Below, in pieces: positions 21,500-33,785 of a stretch of DNA of 64,000 nucleotides. Location: assembly GCF_029931775.1 (NCBI RefSeq), contig NC_079312.1, forward strand, positions 7,509,821 through 7,573,820, written 5' to 3'. This DNA comes from Euleptes europaea (lineage: Eukaryota; Chordata; Lepidosauria; Squamata; Sphaerodactylidae). The notes under the pieces were generated by a model. That model made no database searches. It was not told the origin of the DNA and saw nothing but the letters and a program-made list of their open reading frames with translations. A program made the position numbers and the translations under genes. Positions within the stretch are counted from its first letter, which is position 1. Each line of letters begins with the position of its first letter.

Positions 21500-21652
21500 G
21501 GGCACTTTCACAGAGCCCAAAGAATGCACTTTCAATCCACTTTGAAGGTGGATTGTATTGTGTGAACTGGCAAAATCGACTTGCAAGTGATCGTTAAGGT
21601 GCACTGAAAGTGGATTGAAAGTGCATTATTTGGGCTGTGTGAAAATGCCCTA
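21500..21652. mobile_element. Palindromic MITE-like element
   Basis: The left arm (gggcactttcacagagccca, tgcactttcaatccactttg) pairs with the right arm (aaagtggattgaaagtgcat, gggctgtgtgaaaatgccct). It is shared with 52478-52632, so it is older than the duplication. Confidence 0.75.
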
Positions 21653-21989
21653 AGAGTCAATGTGGGAATGAGGGGGGAGGCTAGAGTTGTAGATTTCCAC
21701 CCTCACGTTTCTACATTTCTACCCTCCTTCCCCTGGAAAACAAAGCATGGCTTTTGTTTATTCCACTGCAATCACTCAAAACTCAGCTCCCACAGTCCAG
21801 TTGTCCATCTAGCCCAGCATCCTGTTTATATAGTGTCTGCGCTGGAGAGTCAGACAGACTCACTAGAGAGGCCAAGCACTGCTCCTGAAGCTGCCTCCTG
21901 GCACTGGTGTTGTGGGGTTTACTGCCTCTGAATATGGAGGTTCACTTCAGTCACTATGGCTAGTAGCCCTATATAAATGCAGTCTTGGG

Positions 21990-22642
21990 CTGCATCAACA
22001 GAAGTAGAGTGTCCGGATCACGCAAAGTGATGGTGTCACTTTACTCTGCTCTGGTTAGACCTCACCTAGAGGACTGTGTTCAGTTTGGGGCACCGCAGTT
22101 TAGGAAAGATATAGACAAGCTGGAACATGTCCAGAGGAGGGCAACAAAGATGGTGAGGGGTCTGGAGATCAAGTCCTATGTGGAAAGGTTGAAGGAGCTG
22201 GGTATGTTTAGCCTGAAGAGGAGAAGACTGAGAGGGGATATGACAACCATCTTCAAGTATTTGAAGGGCTGTCATATAGAGGAGGGTGCTGAGTTTTTTT
22301 CTGTTGCCCCAGAGGGTCGGACCAGAACCAATGGCGTGAAATTAAATCAAAAGAGTTTCCATGTAGACATTAGGAAGAATATTCTAACAGAGCGGTTTCT
22401 CAGTGGAACAGGCTTCCTTGGGAGGTGGTAAGCTCTCCTTCCCTGGCCATCTGTCAGCAATGCTGATTCTATGACCTTAAGCAGATATTGAGAGGGAGGG
22501 CATCTTGACCATCTTCTGGGCATGGAGTAGGGGTCACTGGGTGTGTGTGGGTGGAGAGGTAGTTGTGAGTTTCCTGCATTGTGCAGGGGGTTGGACTAGA
22601 TGACCCTGATGGTCCCTTCCAACTCTATGATTCTATGATCTA
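21990..22642 (+). repeat. CR1 LINE, C-terminus and 3' end
   Basis: The frame encodes [39 protein letters not shown] and FSLKRRRLRGDM, typical of CR1 RT, and ends with ggttggactagatgaccctg and attctatgat. It is shared with 52995-53665. Confidence 0.85.
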
Positions 22643-22857
22643 TGTGCTACAGGTCTGACCTGCTTATGCCCCTTGCCAGCCCCATAGCTCATTGTGCTCT
22701 TATATTTTGTGATGATTTCTGCCTGCTGCAAACAGGCAGCCTTCACTTCCATTGTTTCCAAGAACAGAGTGATGGAGAAGAGTGAATCCGTGGCAGGATG
22801 GTCTGATTCAATTCCTTTCTGGCACTGAGAGTCACATCATCCTGAGGCGGGTGGCCA

Positions 22858-23880
22858 TTTTTTTTTTTTAATTTTTATTATTTTCCATAATATTTCAATC
22901 CATCATCCAACAATAAAAAAGTGTTCTTTAACATTTTTTAAAAAACAAATAACATTGTTGATAATACATTATACTTTAAATTAATTGACATTTTGATCTC
23001 CCCTTCACCCCCCTTCCATCTAAAAATAAAATGTATACTCTTTTGCATGACAATACTAAACCCAATATTGTATTATCTAATGAAATATTATCATTTCATA
23101 AATACATATAGGCTATACTTATATTTCATCAGAACATACATTCCGTTATTAAAAAATTACCTATATGATAATAAACAGATTATAAAAAAGGATTAGATCA
23201 GAGTAACCTTTAAACAGTCCCATTTGAAAATCATTTTCACAATAAATTCTCCAAGCCTCCCATACTCCCAAAAACTGTGCATTGTCTTTTTGATTTATCA
23301 ATGCTGTAAGTTTTAAAATATTGTCGAAGGCTTTCACGGTCAGAGTTCATTGGTTCTCGTAGGTTATCCGGGCTGTGTAACTGTGGTCTTGGAATTTTCT
23401 TTCCTGACGTTTCGCCAGCAGCTGTGGCAGGCATCTTCAGAGGAGTAACACTGAAGGACAGTGTGTCCTTCAGTGTGACTCCTCTGAAGATGCCTGCCAC
23501 AGCTGCTGGCGAAACGTCAGGAAAGAAAATTCCAAGACCACAGTTACACAGCCCGGATAACCTACAAGAACCGCTGTAAGTTTTGCCATTTCCATCAGTT
23601 CCAGCATCTTTTGTATCCATTCTTTGTTGTCTGGTATTTCCACCGTATTCCATTTAGCTGCATATATCAATCTTGCTGCAGTGGTAGCATAAATCAAAAA
23701 TGTTCTTTGGGTAAAAATAGTGTCCGGCACCATACTTAATAGCATAATCTCAGGTGTTTTCGGCACATTTTGCTGTAAAATCAACCTTATTTGATTGTAT
23801 ATCACATCCCAAATTCTTTTGGCTTTTTCACAAGTCCACCACATATGATGAAATGAGCCTATTTCCTTATTACATTTCCG
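22858..23880 (-). repeat. L1 LINE, 5'-truncated, only in the first duplicate
   Basis: A poly-T stretch at the left marks the minus-strand tail. The minus strand encodes an L1 ORF2 C-terminus (GSFHHMWWTCEKAKRIWDVI, TTAARLIYAAKWN). The duplication gcgggtggcca / gcgagtggcca is at 22847-22857 and 23881-23891. The second segment has this target once, uninterrupted, at 53871-53881. A Penelope-like fold-back lies inside. Confidence 0.9.
23315..23572. mobile_element. Penelope-like terminal repeats, inverted pair inside L1
   Basis: The left arm begins aaaatattgtcgaaggcttt. The arms meet near gacagtgtgtccttcagtgt, and the right arm ends ataacctacaagaacc. A 12-bp duplication gctgtaagtttt lies at 23303-23314 and 23573-23584. 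Both arms keep a hammerhead-like core (minus 23402-23444, plus 23480-23522). Confidence 0.85.
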
Positions 23881-24723
23881 GCGAGTGGCCAGTTTTGAGA
23901 CACTTGAGTTCTGTGTTCCACCATTAATCGTAGGTTCCAATGCAAGAAGCCCTTGGCTCGGGGTGGGATCTGGGGATTACGATTGCTTCCACGTTTAGCA
24001 AAACGTTTAGGGGGCACCTCATTTTCCACTGTGTTCCTGGTTCCACATTATTTCCTTTTTGCTTTTGTGTGGTATAAACCTTCCCCTTAGTGACAAGATG
24101 TTCTTAAGGTAACAAAAGGAAAAGTTTTGGGTCTCTTATGTGAGGCAGGTTTTGTATTGAGCCCGAAGAGTACACAGATCACTGAAACGGGGTTTCAGAA
24201 AACAGCAAAGATTTATTTATTGATGTACATATGAAGCTGCCCCACTGTCAGCGAGGGCACCTAGCCGTGCCCTGGATAAAAAGTGTCTCGTGGGAAAGTC
24301 TCTCCAGTTGGAAGAGAGGTGTTAAGAGCCTGAGGCAAGGAGGCCCCCACATCAAAGCAAGCCTTCCTAGGTGTGATTCGGCCGGAATCCTAACTTCTTT
24401 TGAAGTTTGAAAGAACTCTGATGTTTTGCATTTCAAAGCCTTTAAGTGTAATCAATTCTAGTGTGTCTTTCCTATAAAGATGTCCTGTATCTCAATCTTC
24501 TTCATTCTAACCTTAAGTTTGTATAGGCATGCCGAACCATTTGCTTTCTTAATAAAAACTTTACTCTCTGCAACATCTGGAAAGAAGTTTTCTATTGCTG
24601 AGATGCAATGAGGTACTGAAGCCTGACACCCACATACTGACAAACGGACAACAAAACCTTCTCTTCCACATTCCCAGATGCTTTGGGCTTTTTCATTCCA
24701 TTTGTGTCTTGCTGTTGCAGGAA
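23881..24723. other. Spacer upstream of cassette B1
   Basis: Unique-looking sequence, conserved with 53881-54326 except for about 350 bp (24240-24600) absent from the second copy. No repeat is recognised and no exon is supported. Confidence 0.4.
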
Positions 24724-24742
24724 ACTACATTTCCCGGAAGGC
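24724..24742 (+). promoter_or_regulatory. ZNF143/THAP11-like promoter motif, cassette B1
   Basis: ACTACATTTCCCGGAAGGC lies 88 bp before the ATG at 24831, in the same relative place as in cassette A. A splice-acceptor-like string (cttgctgttgcag) ends just before it, so this exon could also serve as an internal exon. Confidence 0.55.
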
Positions 24743-24830
24743 CTTGCAAGCACCAGAGAGGTCAACCCTGTCCGTTGTTGATGTCCAAAGGGCTGTTTTT
24801 CCTGGAGGTGCAGAAGGAAAAATTTGCAAT

Positions 24831-24911
24831 ATGGAACCCCAGAGGGCCTCTCTTCTCTCTTGTTTCCCCCAGCTGGAGGGAGCATTTGACTCTTGCACGT
24901 CTGTAGGAAAG
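24831..24911 (+). CDS. Zinc-finger gene 2, start exon of cassette B1
   Basis: ATG opens 27 codons (MEPQRASLLSCFPQLEGAFD then SCTSVGK), and the donor gtgagt is at 24912. It ends in phase 0, fitting KRAB exon B1 at 27278. With that exon and the finger exon at 41674 the protein would be 652 residues. The copy at 54434-54514 has two amino-acid changes (A to E, F to L) and no frame break. The N-terminus resembles no domain I know. Confidence 0.65.
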
Positions 24912-25709
24912 GTGAGTTCAGGATTTCCTTATCAGCTCTTGGGTAAGAATAGGAGACAGCGAGAAATCGCTTGTGAACAGAAGTGAAAGTAGAGGATTTG
25001 GCCGGAGGGAGCATAGAAGGGGACTCTATGTTTTCACTCTCTTGAACATGTTCCAGGCAACCAGCCTGTGTTTATTTTATTATTAAAACTTAGGTGAACT
25101 CCTGGTCACATGCAGCAGGGTTCATTGTCTGTCCTTACTGGGTCCCCATTCTCAGTGTTGCTTTTTGCGAGCTCCACAGGCTACCCCCAAGGAGGCGTTT
25201 GGCCATATTTTGCTCCTAAGACCTTTCAAAACCTTCTGTTGCTCCCTTTGGAGTGTGATTCCAATGAGCGACATCCTCAAGAAGCTCTCTGACTCGGCAC
25301 CTGGTCTGAAGTCAAGTCGGTCTTTATTACAGCCCACAGGCCATTCAGAAGCAGAGTAAAACGTCCGCTCAGAGAACATTTTCTTATTGGTCAACAGAGA
25401 TTCCAATAAATCAAGTGTGCCTGTTCATCAAATCTAACTTGGAAAACACATGAGCCAATGTCTATTAGGATAACAGAGCAAGGACAACATTTACAATTAG
25501 GCAGAAGTTTTGGTACCTTCCTGTCAGGCGTGCAGATGGCAGTACGTTAAATGTAGTCAGCGTAAATGCGTGGTGATGTCTTGGAACTCTTAATATAGAT
25601 AGGTAGCATGCATACTGATGTGTGATCATTGGAGCTAAGTTAAATAGTAGAGGAGAGCACACACTGCAGGCCTAAACCAGTACTTCCTGGAAATCAATAT
25701 CCTTTATAT
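24912..25709. other. Intron sequence conserved between duplicates
   Basis: It aligns closely with 54515-55290 (for example ccccaaggaggcgtttggcc, cttattggtcaacagagatt). No repeat class is recognised and no exon is supported. An old LTR or unique intron sequence are both possible. Confidence 0.35.
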
Positions 25710-26862
25710 CAGTGGTTCTCAACCTTTTTTGAGTTGCGACCCCCTTTTACAACTGCCAAGTAACCTCGTTACATTTGCATAAATTTGCATAAATGACATT
25801 TTCAATAGGATAAAGAAAACACATTTGTTTTTTTGGCAGTCCAGGGTATCCATATATATAATTACTTTAAATTTTAAAGTTTAAAACAAACAAGCAAACG
25901 GTACTACCACCTGTTGTGCAGCGGCTGTGACTGTGTGGCGTGGCAACCTTTCCTGGCACGGAGGAAAGAGTGCCTCTGAGCATGCACTGCGTTCCTTGTC
26001 CTCCCCTCTCTCCCCAAAAACTCTTCCAAGGAGGCCGGGCTCTCGCGAGGAAACCCCCTCTCTTGTGACTGGGACACTGCTTGTGCACAGAACTGCAGTT
26101 ATCCCTCAAAGCGGAGCTCCATTTAATCACCTCACGAGAGCGAAGGGCCAGGAAAGAGCCGAGGGCCGCTTATCCCGCTCGGACTTTTCGTGCTTTTTTC
26201 TCCCCTCTGCCAGTCACCGCTCATTCTGCGCATCACTGAACCAGCGCGCTCGAGGGGGAAATCCCGAACTGCGCATGCACCTCGACTCTCTCCCCCTTGG
26301 CCTTGCCAGAGCTGAACTGATGACTCAGGGCAGAGCGGAACTGATGACTCAGGGCAGAAAAGCGAAGCCACACTACAGACATGCGCACTTGGATTCCAGG
26401 CTGAAGCTCCCGCCCCACCCGAGCGTGGCTAAAAGTAAAAACAACGTGGCTGTAGTGGCCTCAAGGGGGACCGCCCTCTTCTCCTCCGAGACCTGAACTG
26501 GCCGAGCCAGGGGAGCTTCCTCGGCCTCCCACACATCCTGCCGCATCATCCGCCCGGCGCAGGTGCGACCGTGCCCAGGGCTGGCCCGCCCGCCTCTCAG
26601 CTGGGCAGCGGGGCTACAGCTGGTGTGCGGAGGCACGCCGCCGCATCTCTGCAGCCCGGCTCCTTCTGGCTATCGGTCGGCCAGTTCCTCACCTCTCTGC
26701 TTGGGGTCTTCCCTGCCCTGGCGGACGGGTCAGGGTTACAGGGCGTCTGGGTTAGTCCTGGACAGCCCAGGATGGGGGCTGTCCCAGGACAGTGGCGGCG
26801 ACCCCCCAGAAAACACTTTGCGACTCCCTTGGGGGTCCCGACCCTCAGGTTGAGAACCACTG
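25710..26862. mobile_element. Non-autonomous hAT element with GC-rich interior
   Basis: Terminal inverted repeats CAGTGGTTCTCAACCTTTTT and AGGTTGAGAACCACTG, with adjoining gcgacccc / ggggtcccga, are typical of Charlie-like hAT elements. No clear 8-bp duplication is visible. The interior from about 26540 to 26730 is CpG-rich and resembles, inverted, 39670-39815 inside another hAT element. Confidence 0.8.
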
Positions 26863-26971
26863 CATGGTCATTAACCGCTAAACTAGCTTTACTTAACCAC
26901 ATGGATTGTAAGAAGGGAGGGGAAAGATCGAAAGTGATCAATTTCTCGTCTATTGGGTTGAGCTGAGTTGG

Positions 26972-27266
26972 AGCCACCGTGGTGTAGTGGTTAAGAGCGG
27001 TGGTCTGGAGTGGTGGACACTGATCTGGAGAACCAGGTTTGATTCCCCACTTCTCCACATGAGCTGTGGACGCTAATCTGGGGAACTGCATTAGTTTCCC
27101 CACTCCTACACTTGAAGCCAGCTGGGTGACCTTGGGCTAGTCACACTCTCTCAACCCCACCTAGCTCACAGGGTGTCTGTTATGGGGAGGGGAAGGGAAG
27201 GTGATTGTAAGTGGGTTTGATTCTCCCTTGTGGGAGAGAAAGTCGGCATATAAAAACCAACTCTTC
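26972..27266 (+). repeat. tRNA-derived SINE abutting a KRAB splice acceptor
   Basis: A box (gtggtgtagtggttaagagc), a B-box-like segment (ggtttgattccc) and the tail (ataaaaaccaactcttcttc) are complete. The tail runs directly into tctttcag, the acceptor of KRAB exon B1. Confidence 0.9.
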
Positions 27267-27277
27267 TTCTCTTTCAG

Positions 27278-27407
27278 AGATCGCCAGTGTCCTTTGAGGA
27301 GGTAGCCGTGTTCTTTACAGAGGAGGAATGGGCTCTGCTGGATCCAGGCCAAAGAAAACTCTTCTGGGAAGTGACAGAGGAAAATTATGACACTGTTGCC
27401 TCTCTGG
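27278..27407 (+). CDS. Zinc-finger gene 2, KRAB-A exon of cassette B1
   Basis: The acceptor (cttcttctctttcag) and donor (gtaagg at 27408) bound 130 nt, phase 0 in and phase 1 out. The product is [18 protein letters not shown], then [20 protein letters not shown] and TVASLG: a full KRAB-A box, with Thr where cassette A has Met (VTEEN against VMEEN) and Phe for Tyr (KLFW). It fits the start exon at 24831 and the finger exon at 41674. Using exon A1 and this exon together would break the frame, so they must be alternatives. Against 55480-55609 there are six differences, four changing the protein. Confidence 0.87.
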
Positions 27408-27921
27408 GTAAGGATTGTTTCTCTTTTATTATGCACACAGAAAAGAAGGGAGGGGATTGCATCTTCCTTTGACATTCTTGAATTTCAGGAGACAATTCCC
27501 TTTGCCACAGAGGGAGGAATGGAACTCCCGCACCTGGGGATGTTACAGCATGAGAAAAGGAAAGCACTAAATATTTGAATGCTGTTCTGTGTGTCTGGAA
27601 ATATCTCTCGGAAGCTTGGAAGTACGGGGAGGTGCACTTTGGCCTCCTTTGCCCACCCCCGACAGGAACCTTCCTACCTTCCTTCCCCTGGGAAAAAAAT
27701 ATGGGGCTTCTGCATGTTCAGCTGAAATCGTTGAAGAATTGAATCCCATTTCTCTTCTTTAAGAATAGAAGAGAAGTGTTGCTGGATCACTCCAGTTATC
27801 CATCTAGTCCAGCGTCCTGTTTCACACAGTGGCTGATCAGCTGCCCTGGAGAGCCAAAAGACAGGGCACAGAGGCCGAGTTCTTCTCCTGATGCTGCCTG
27901 CTGGTGCTGCTACCCATGGGT

Positions 27922-29982
27922 TTGTGTGTGTTATGTGTTAAGTGCCGTCAAATCTTTTCCGACTCATGGCGACCCTATGAACCAATGTCCTCCAAAAAGT
28001 CCTATCATTAACAGCCTTTCTGTGGTCCTGCAAACTAAGGGCTGTGGCTTCCTTGATTGAGTCGATCCATTTCATGTTGGCTCTTCCACTTTTCCTAGCA
28101 TTATTGTCTTTCCCAGAGATTCTTGTCTTCTCATATTGTGAACAAAGTACAATAGCCTCAGTTTAGTTATTTTAGCTTTTGGTGAGAGTTCAGGCTTCAT
28201 TCAATCTAGAACCCATTGATTTATCTTTTTTGTGGTCCACGGTATCCATAAAACTCTCCTCCAACGCCACATTTCAAAGGAATCTACTTCCTTTTGGCTT
28301 TTTTCATTGTCCATACATAGTAAAGGGGAATAGTATGGCATGAATTAACTTGATCATGGTTGCCAGTGACACATCCTTACACTTAGAAATCTTTTCTAGC
28401 TTTTTCACGGCTGCCCCTCACTGACTCAATCTCCTTCTGATTTCTTGGTTGCAGTCTCCCTTTGGGTTGATGGTAGAGTCTAAGAATAGAAAGCCTTGAA
28501 CAATCTGAATTTCCTCATCATCAGCTCTAAAGTTGAGTAATTTCCCAGCAGTCATTACTTTTGTCTTGTTTCTGACAAAAGTATGTCCAGCTGTAGTCTT
28601 GTTTCTGACCCGAGGCTGTGAGGCAACCTCTCTGCATATAAGTGATTAAAAAATTCTACTCAGCCTTAAGTCAAACTTATTAACTCTACATCCATCCAGA
28701 ACAGATCTGCGAAATTACACCCTGGTTGAGGAAAAACAGCAGTTAACCGGCAGTTAGCCTTCTGGCGTCAAGCTGGAGTTGCCACGAAGAGGAATTATGT
28801 CTAACCAATCACTGAACAAATACAGGAACATCTGACCTAGCCCAGTATTAAATTACAATACCCAGCATGCAGTATTTTAAAGGGAGATTTTTCTTTTCTC
28901 ACACAGCACTAATACAATGTAAAACCTTACACTTTGAGCGAACTGCTACCTACAAATACTAGAGATTATGCTGCCTCTGCCTGGGGGAAGCAGAGACCTG
29001 CTTTGGCACTTTCTGCTTTAACTTTCAGCAGAAGTCATTTCAAGTCTTTGTTATTTTCTGCAAGTAATGTGGTATCATCAGCATATCTCAAATTGTTAAT
29101 GTTCCTCCCCCCAATTTTCACTCCACATTCATCTAAATGTAATCCAGCTTTCCTTATGATATGTTCTGCGTAGAGATTGAAGAGGTGAGGAAATATAATA
29201 CATCCTTGTGAGGCACCATTGCCAATTGGGAACCGTTCTGTTTCTCCATATTGTGTCCTAACAGTAGCCTGTTGTCCAGAGTCAAGTCACGTGTCAAAAC
29301 AATCAGATACTGTGGCACACCCATTTCTTTTCAAACCAGCCATAGCTTTTCATGATCCACATAATCAAAAGCTTTGCTGTAATCTATGAAACACAAGCCG
29401 ATTTCCTTCTGAAATTTTCAGTGTAAATTTGCAATATGATCTCTAGTGCCTCTTCCTTTTCTGAATCCAGCTTGAACATCAGGCATTTCTCATTCCATGT
29501 ATGGTAATAGTCCTTGTCGTAAGATTTTGAGCATCACTTTACTTGCATGAGAAGTTAATGTGATGGTCCGATAGTTGCTGCTGTTTTGACTATTTTTGGA
29601 ACTGGTCAGTAAATTGACATTTCCAGTCTTTAGGCCATTGTTTGTTTTCCATATTTGTTGGCATATTCTTGTTAAGATTTTGAATGGACTCTATTGCTGT
29701 GGTTTGGAAGAGCTCTATTTGCTCCTGATTTGTTTCTCCCAATCGCTCTCAGAGCAGCTTTCATTACCTTTTCTAAAACCATAGGTTTTTCAAAAGATTC
29801 TTCTTGGAAGAAATCTGTCATCCTCTCATCTCTTCTGTATAATTCTTCAATGTGTATTGTTCCCATTTTTTGGGGGGCCTGTTCAGTTAATGTATTTCCA
29901 TGTTGATCTTTCAGCATGCTTAAGCATGCTTTAAATTTCCTTTTGATTTCTTGGAACTTGTGGAATAGATCTCTTCAACCAC
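27922..29982 (-). repeat. RTE-BovB LINE, long but diverged
   Basis: It starts with the BovB 3' end (gtgttaagtgccgtcaaatc) and runs through RT sequence to a segment encoding MLKDQHGNTLTEQ and EELYRRDERM on the minus strand. The endonuclease part is missing here. It is shared with 56118-58255, and both copies carry the same insert (28598-28985 here). Confidence 0.85.
28598..28985 (-). mobile_element. LTR-like insert in BovB, shared by both duplicates
   Basis: About 390 bp interrupts BovB between ctgtagtc and ctttggcactttc. It has AATAAA-type sequence on the minus strand (ttaataaact) and short flanking similarity (cctg) only. A solo LTR is the best guess. The equivalent is 56905-57308. Confidence 0.35.
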
Positions 29983-32050
29983 TGGTATATGGTCATCCCT
30001 GGATACAAACTCTATAGAAAGGACAGGGAAGGGCGTATTGGGAGGGGGGTGTTGCTATGTACATGGAGGAGGGCATAGTGTCTAATAAACTAGAAACCAT
30101 AAAAAGGGCAGACTCGTCTACAGAATCCTTGTGGGTGACGATTCCGGGCCCCAAAGGTAATTTAGTACTGGGGACGTTCTATCGTCCCCCTGATCAAAAG
30201 GCTCAAGGTGATCTAGAGATGGAGAATGAAATAGGGGAAGCATCCAAGGGTGATGAAGCAGTAATAATGGGAAACTTTAACTACCCTCATATTGACTGAA
30301 TGCATGCTCCAGTCAAGCCAAAGGAATAAAATTTCTAGATATCCTCAATGATTGTGCCCTCGAACAGTGGGTTGTGGACCCAGCCACAGGGGAGGCGATC
30401 CTGGACTTAATACTCTATGGTGCTGCCAGCGACTTGGTGCGGGATGTGGATGTAGTTGAGCCAGTTGGCAATAGTGACCACCATGGCATCAAATTTAATT
30501 TATATGTATGTGGGAAAGTGCCTGGGAAATCTCACACAATTACCGTTGACTTTAAAAGAGGGAAATGATAAACCTGGTAAAAAAAAAAAAGAAATGGAAA
30601 AAAGCAGTTAGGAGGGTTAAATCTCTGGAAAAGGCTTGGGGATAGATTGTATACCGCAGGTCAGAAAAGGTGGTATTAAGTCCAAGTGGTTATCACCATG
30701 GCTAATGGGTAAGGTGAAGGAAGGTATTTGGGGGGGGGGGGGGAGCTTCCTTCAGAAACTGGAAGGATTGCCCAAATGAGACAAACAAAACTAAACACAA
30801 ACTTGCACAACGGAAATGCAAGCAAACAGAGATTCAAAAAAAGATTTTGAGGGACATATCGTTAAACACATCAACAATAAGAAATTACATTAGGGGTAGG
30901 AAACCAGCTAAGGAAGCACTTGGACCATTGGATGACAATGGGAATACAGAAACACTATGGGAGGATAACGTGATTGCTGAGAAACTAAATGAATTCTTCT
31001 CCTCTGTCTTCACTGTTGCAGATATAGGGTAGATATTTTCTCCTGAACACATGTTTTGGAGAGGGGAGAATGAGGAACTGGGGCAAATAGTGGTAACAAG
31101 GCAGGAAGTCCTAGAGCATCTAGACAAACTGCAAACTAACAAATCACAAGGACCAGACAGTATTCATCCTAGAGTTTTTGAAGAACTCAAATGGGAAATT
31201 GCTGAACTTCTAACAATGATGATGTAACATGTCCCTTCGATCAGCCTTTGTACCAGAGGACTGGAGAATGGCCAAGGTAATACTCATTTATAAAAAAGGT
31301 TCCAGGGGGACCCAGGAAATTACAGGCCAGTTAGCTTAATGTCTGTTCCAGGTAAATTAATGGGAAGCGTGATTAAAGATAGAATTATCAAGTATATAGA
31401 AGGGCAATCTCTGCTGAGCAAAACCCAACGTGGCTTCTGTAAAGGTAGGTCCTGTCTCACTAATCTTTTAGAGTGTTTTGATAGTGTCAGTAAGTGGACA
31501 GGATTGAGCCTGTGGACATGGCGTATTTGGATTTCCAAAAGGCTTTTGACGAAGTCCGTCACCAAAGACTGCTAAGCAGACTTCATAGTCATGGTGGATT
31601 GAGAGCTGGCTGAAAAATAGGAAGCAGAGAGTAGGAATCATTGGTCAGTTCTCACAAAGGAGGGATGTGAGCAGTGAGGTCCCTCAGGGGTCTATGGTGG
31701 GACCAGTGCTTTTCAACCTGTTTATCAGTGACCTGGAGTTGGGAGTGAACAGCAAGGTGGCCAAGTTTGCAGATGACATCAAATTATTTAGAGTGGTTAA
31801 AACAAAATCGGACTGTCAGGAGCTCCAAAAGGATCTCTTCAAACTGGAGGAATTAAAATGGCAAATGAGATTCAATGTGAGTAAGTGTTAAGTGGTGCAT
31901 ACTGGGGCAAAAAATCCCAACTCCACATATACACTGATGGGATCTGTGCTGGCAGCTACAGACCAAGAAAGAGATCTTGGGATATTGGCATCAACAGACC
32001 AAGAAAGGGATCTTGGGATGGTAGTGGATCACTCGATGAAGATGTCAACC
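29983..32050 (+). repeat. CR1 LINE, endonuclease and RT fragments
   Basis: Plus-strand pieces encode GNLVLGTFYRPPDQKAQGDL, a QRGFCKGRSCLTNLLE segment and SSEVPQGSMVGPVLFNLFIS with FADD, in CR1 order. It is a decayed copy, shared with 58262-59690, and is cut at the right by the BovB insertion. Confidence 0.85.
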
Positions 32051-33608
32051 AGTGTGTGTGTTAAGTGCCGTCAAGTCGCTTCCAACTCATGGCGACCCTC
32101 TGAATGAAAGTCCTCCAAAATGTCCTGTCTTTGACAGCCTTGCACAGATCTTGCAAATTGAAGGCTGTGGCTTCCTTTATTGAGTCAATCCATCTCTTGT
32201 TGGGTGTTCCTCTTTTCCTGCTGCCCTCAACGTTTCCTAGCATGACTGTCTTTTCCAGTGACTCTTGTCATCTCATGTCGTGACCAAAATACGATAGCCT
32301 CAGTTTAGTCATTTTAGCTTCTAGGGTCAGTTCAGGCTTGATTTGATCTAGAACCCACTGATTTGTTTTTTTGGCAGTCCACAGAATCCATAACATTCTC
32401 CTCCAACACCACATTTCAAAGGAATCTATTTTCTTCCTATCAGCTTTCTTCACTGTCCAGCTTTCACACCCATACATAGTAATAGGGAATACGATGGCAT
32501 GAATTAATCTAGTCTTGGTGGCCAGTGACACATCCTTACACTTCAAAATCTTCTCTAGCTCCTTCATGGCTGCCCTTCCCAGTCTCAATCTCCTTCTGAT
32601 TTCTTGGCTGCAGTCTCCCTTTTGGTTGATGGTGGAGCCAAGGAATAGAAAGTCTTGAACATTTTCAGTGTCCTCATTGTCAGCCTTAAAGTTCTGTAAT
32701 TCTCCTGTAGTCATTACTTTTGTTTTCTTGATGTTCAGCTGTAGTCCTGCTTTGGCACTTTCTCTTTTAACTTTCAGCAGTAGTCTTTTCAAATCTTCAC
32801 TATTTTCTGCGAATAATGTAGTGTCATCAGCATGTCTCAAATTATTAATGTTCCTCCCTCCAATTTTTACTCCACCTTCATCGAAATCTAATCCTTTCCT
32901 AATTATATGTTCTGCATATAGATTGAAGAGATAGAGAGATCCTTGTCTGACACCTTTGCCAATTGGAAACCATTCCGTTTCTCCATATTCTGTTCTAACT
33001 GTGGCCTTTTGTCCAGAGTACAGGTTGCGCATCAAAACGATCAAATGTAGTGGCACACCCATTTCCTTTAAAACCAGCCATAGCTTTTTGTGATCCACAC
33101 AGTCAAAAGCTTTGCTGTTATCAATGAAACACCAGCTGATTTTCTTCTGAAATTCTCTCGTATGCTCCAGTAACCAGCGTATATTTGCAATATGATCTCT
33201 AGTGCCTCTTCCTTTTCTGAAACCAGCTTGAACATCAGGCATTTCTTGTTCCATATATGGTAACAGCCTTTGCTGTAAGATTTTGAGCATCACTTTACTT
33301 GCATGAGAAATAAATGCGATGGTCCAAAAGTTGCTGCAATCTTTGTCTCCTTTCTTGGGAATTGGAATGTAAATGGATCGTTTCCAGTCTGTGGGCCATT
33401 GTTTTGTTTTCCCTATCTGTTGGCATATTCTTGTCAAGATTTTGATGGACTCTGTTTCTGTGGCTTGGAATAGCTCTATTGATATTCCATCTGCTCCTGG
33501 TGATTTGTTTCTCCCGATTGCTCTCAATGCAGCTTTCACTTCACTTTCTAAAACTGTAGGTTCTTTTTCAAAAGATTCTTCTTGGAAAGAATCTTTTATC
33601 CTTTTATC

Positions 33609-33785
33609 CTATAAAACTAGGAGGGCTGAAACAGCAAACACAGCCCTTCCATAATTTACAATCCTGGGAACCTACTTTCGGTTTGGAGAATGTGCTTTGA
33701 AGGTCAGGAGCGGGCCATGCCAGCTGCCTCCAGTTTTACACCCTGCCTTTCTAAATGGAAGGCCATTAAGGGGTATCAGTAACCA
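33609..33785. other. Unclassified 177-bp insert in BovB with ~50-bp flanking duplication
   Basis: BovB sequence from aggttctttttcaaaagatt to ctttt(a)tc at 33558-33608 is repeated at 33786-33835 with two mismatches. The sequence between matches nothing I know. Confidence 0.75.

Noticed and set aside
32268-33539. 423-codon minus-strand frame as a host gene
   Set aside because: It is the reverse-transcriptase region of a BovB LINE.
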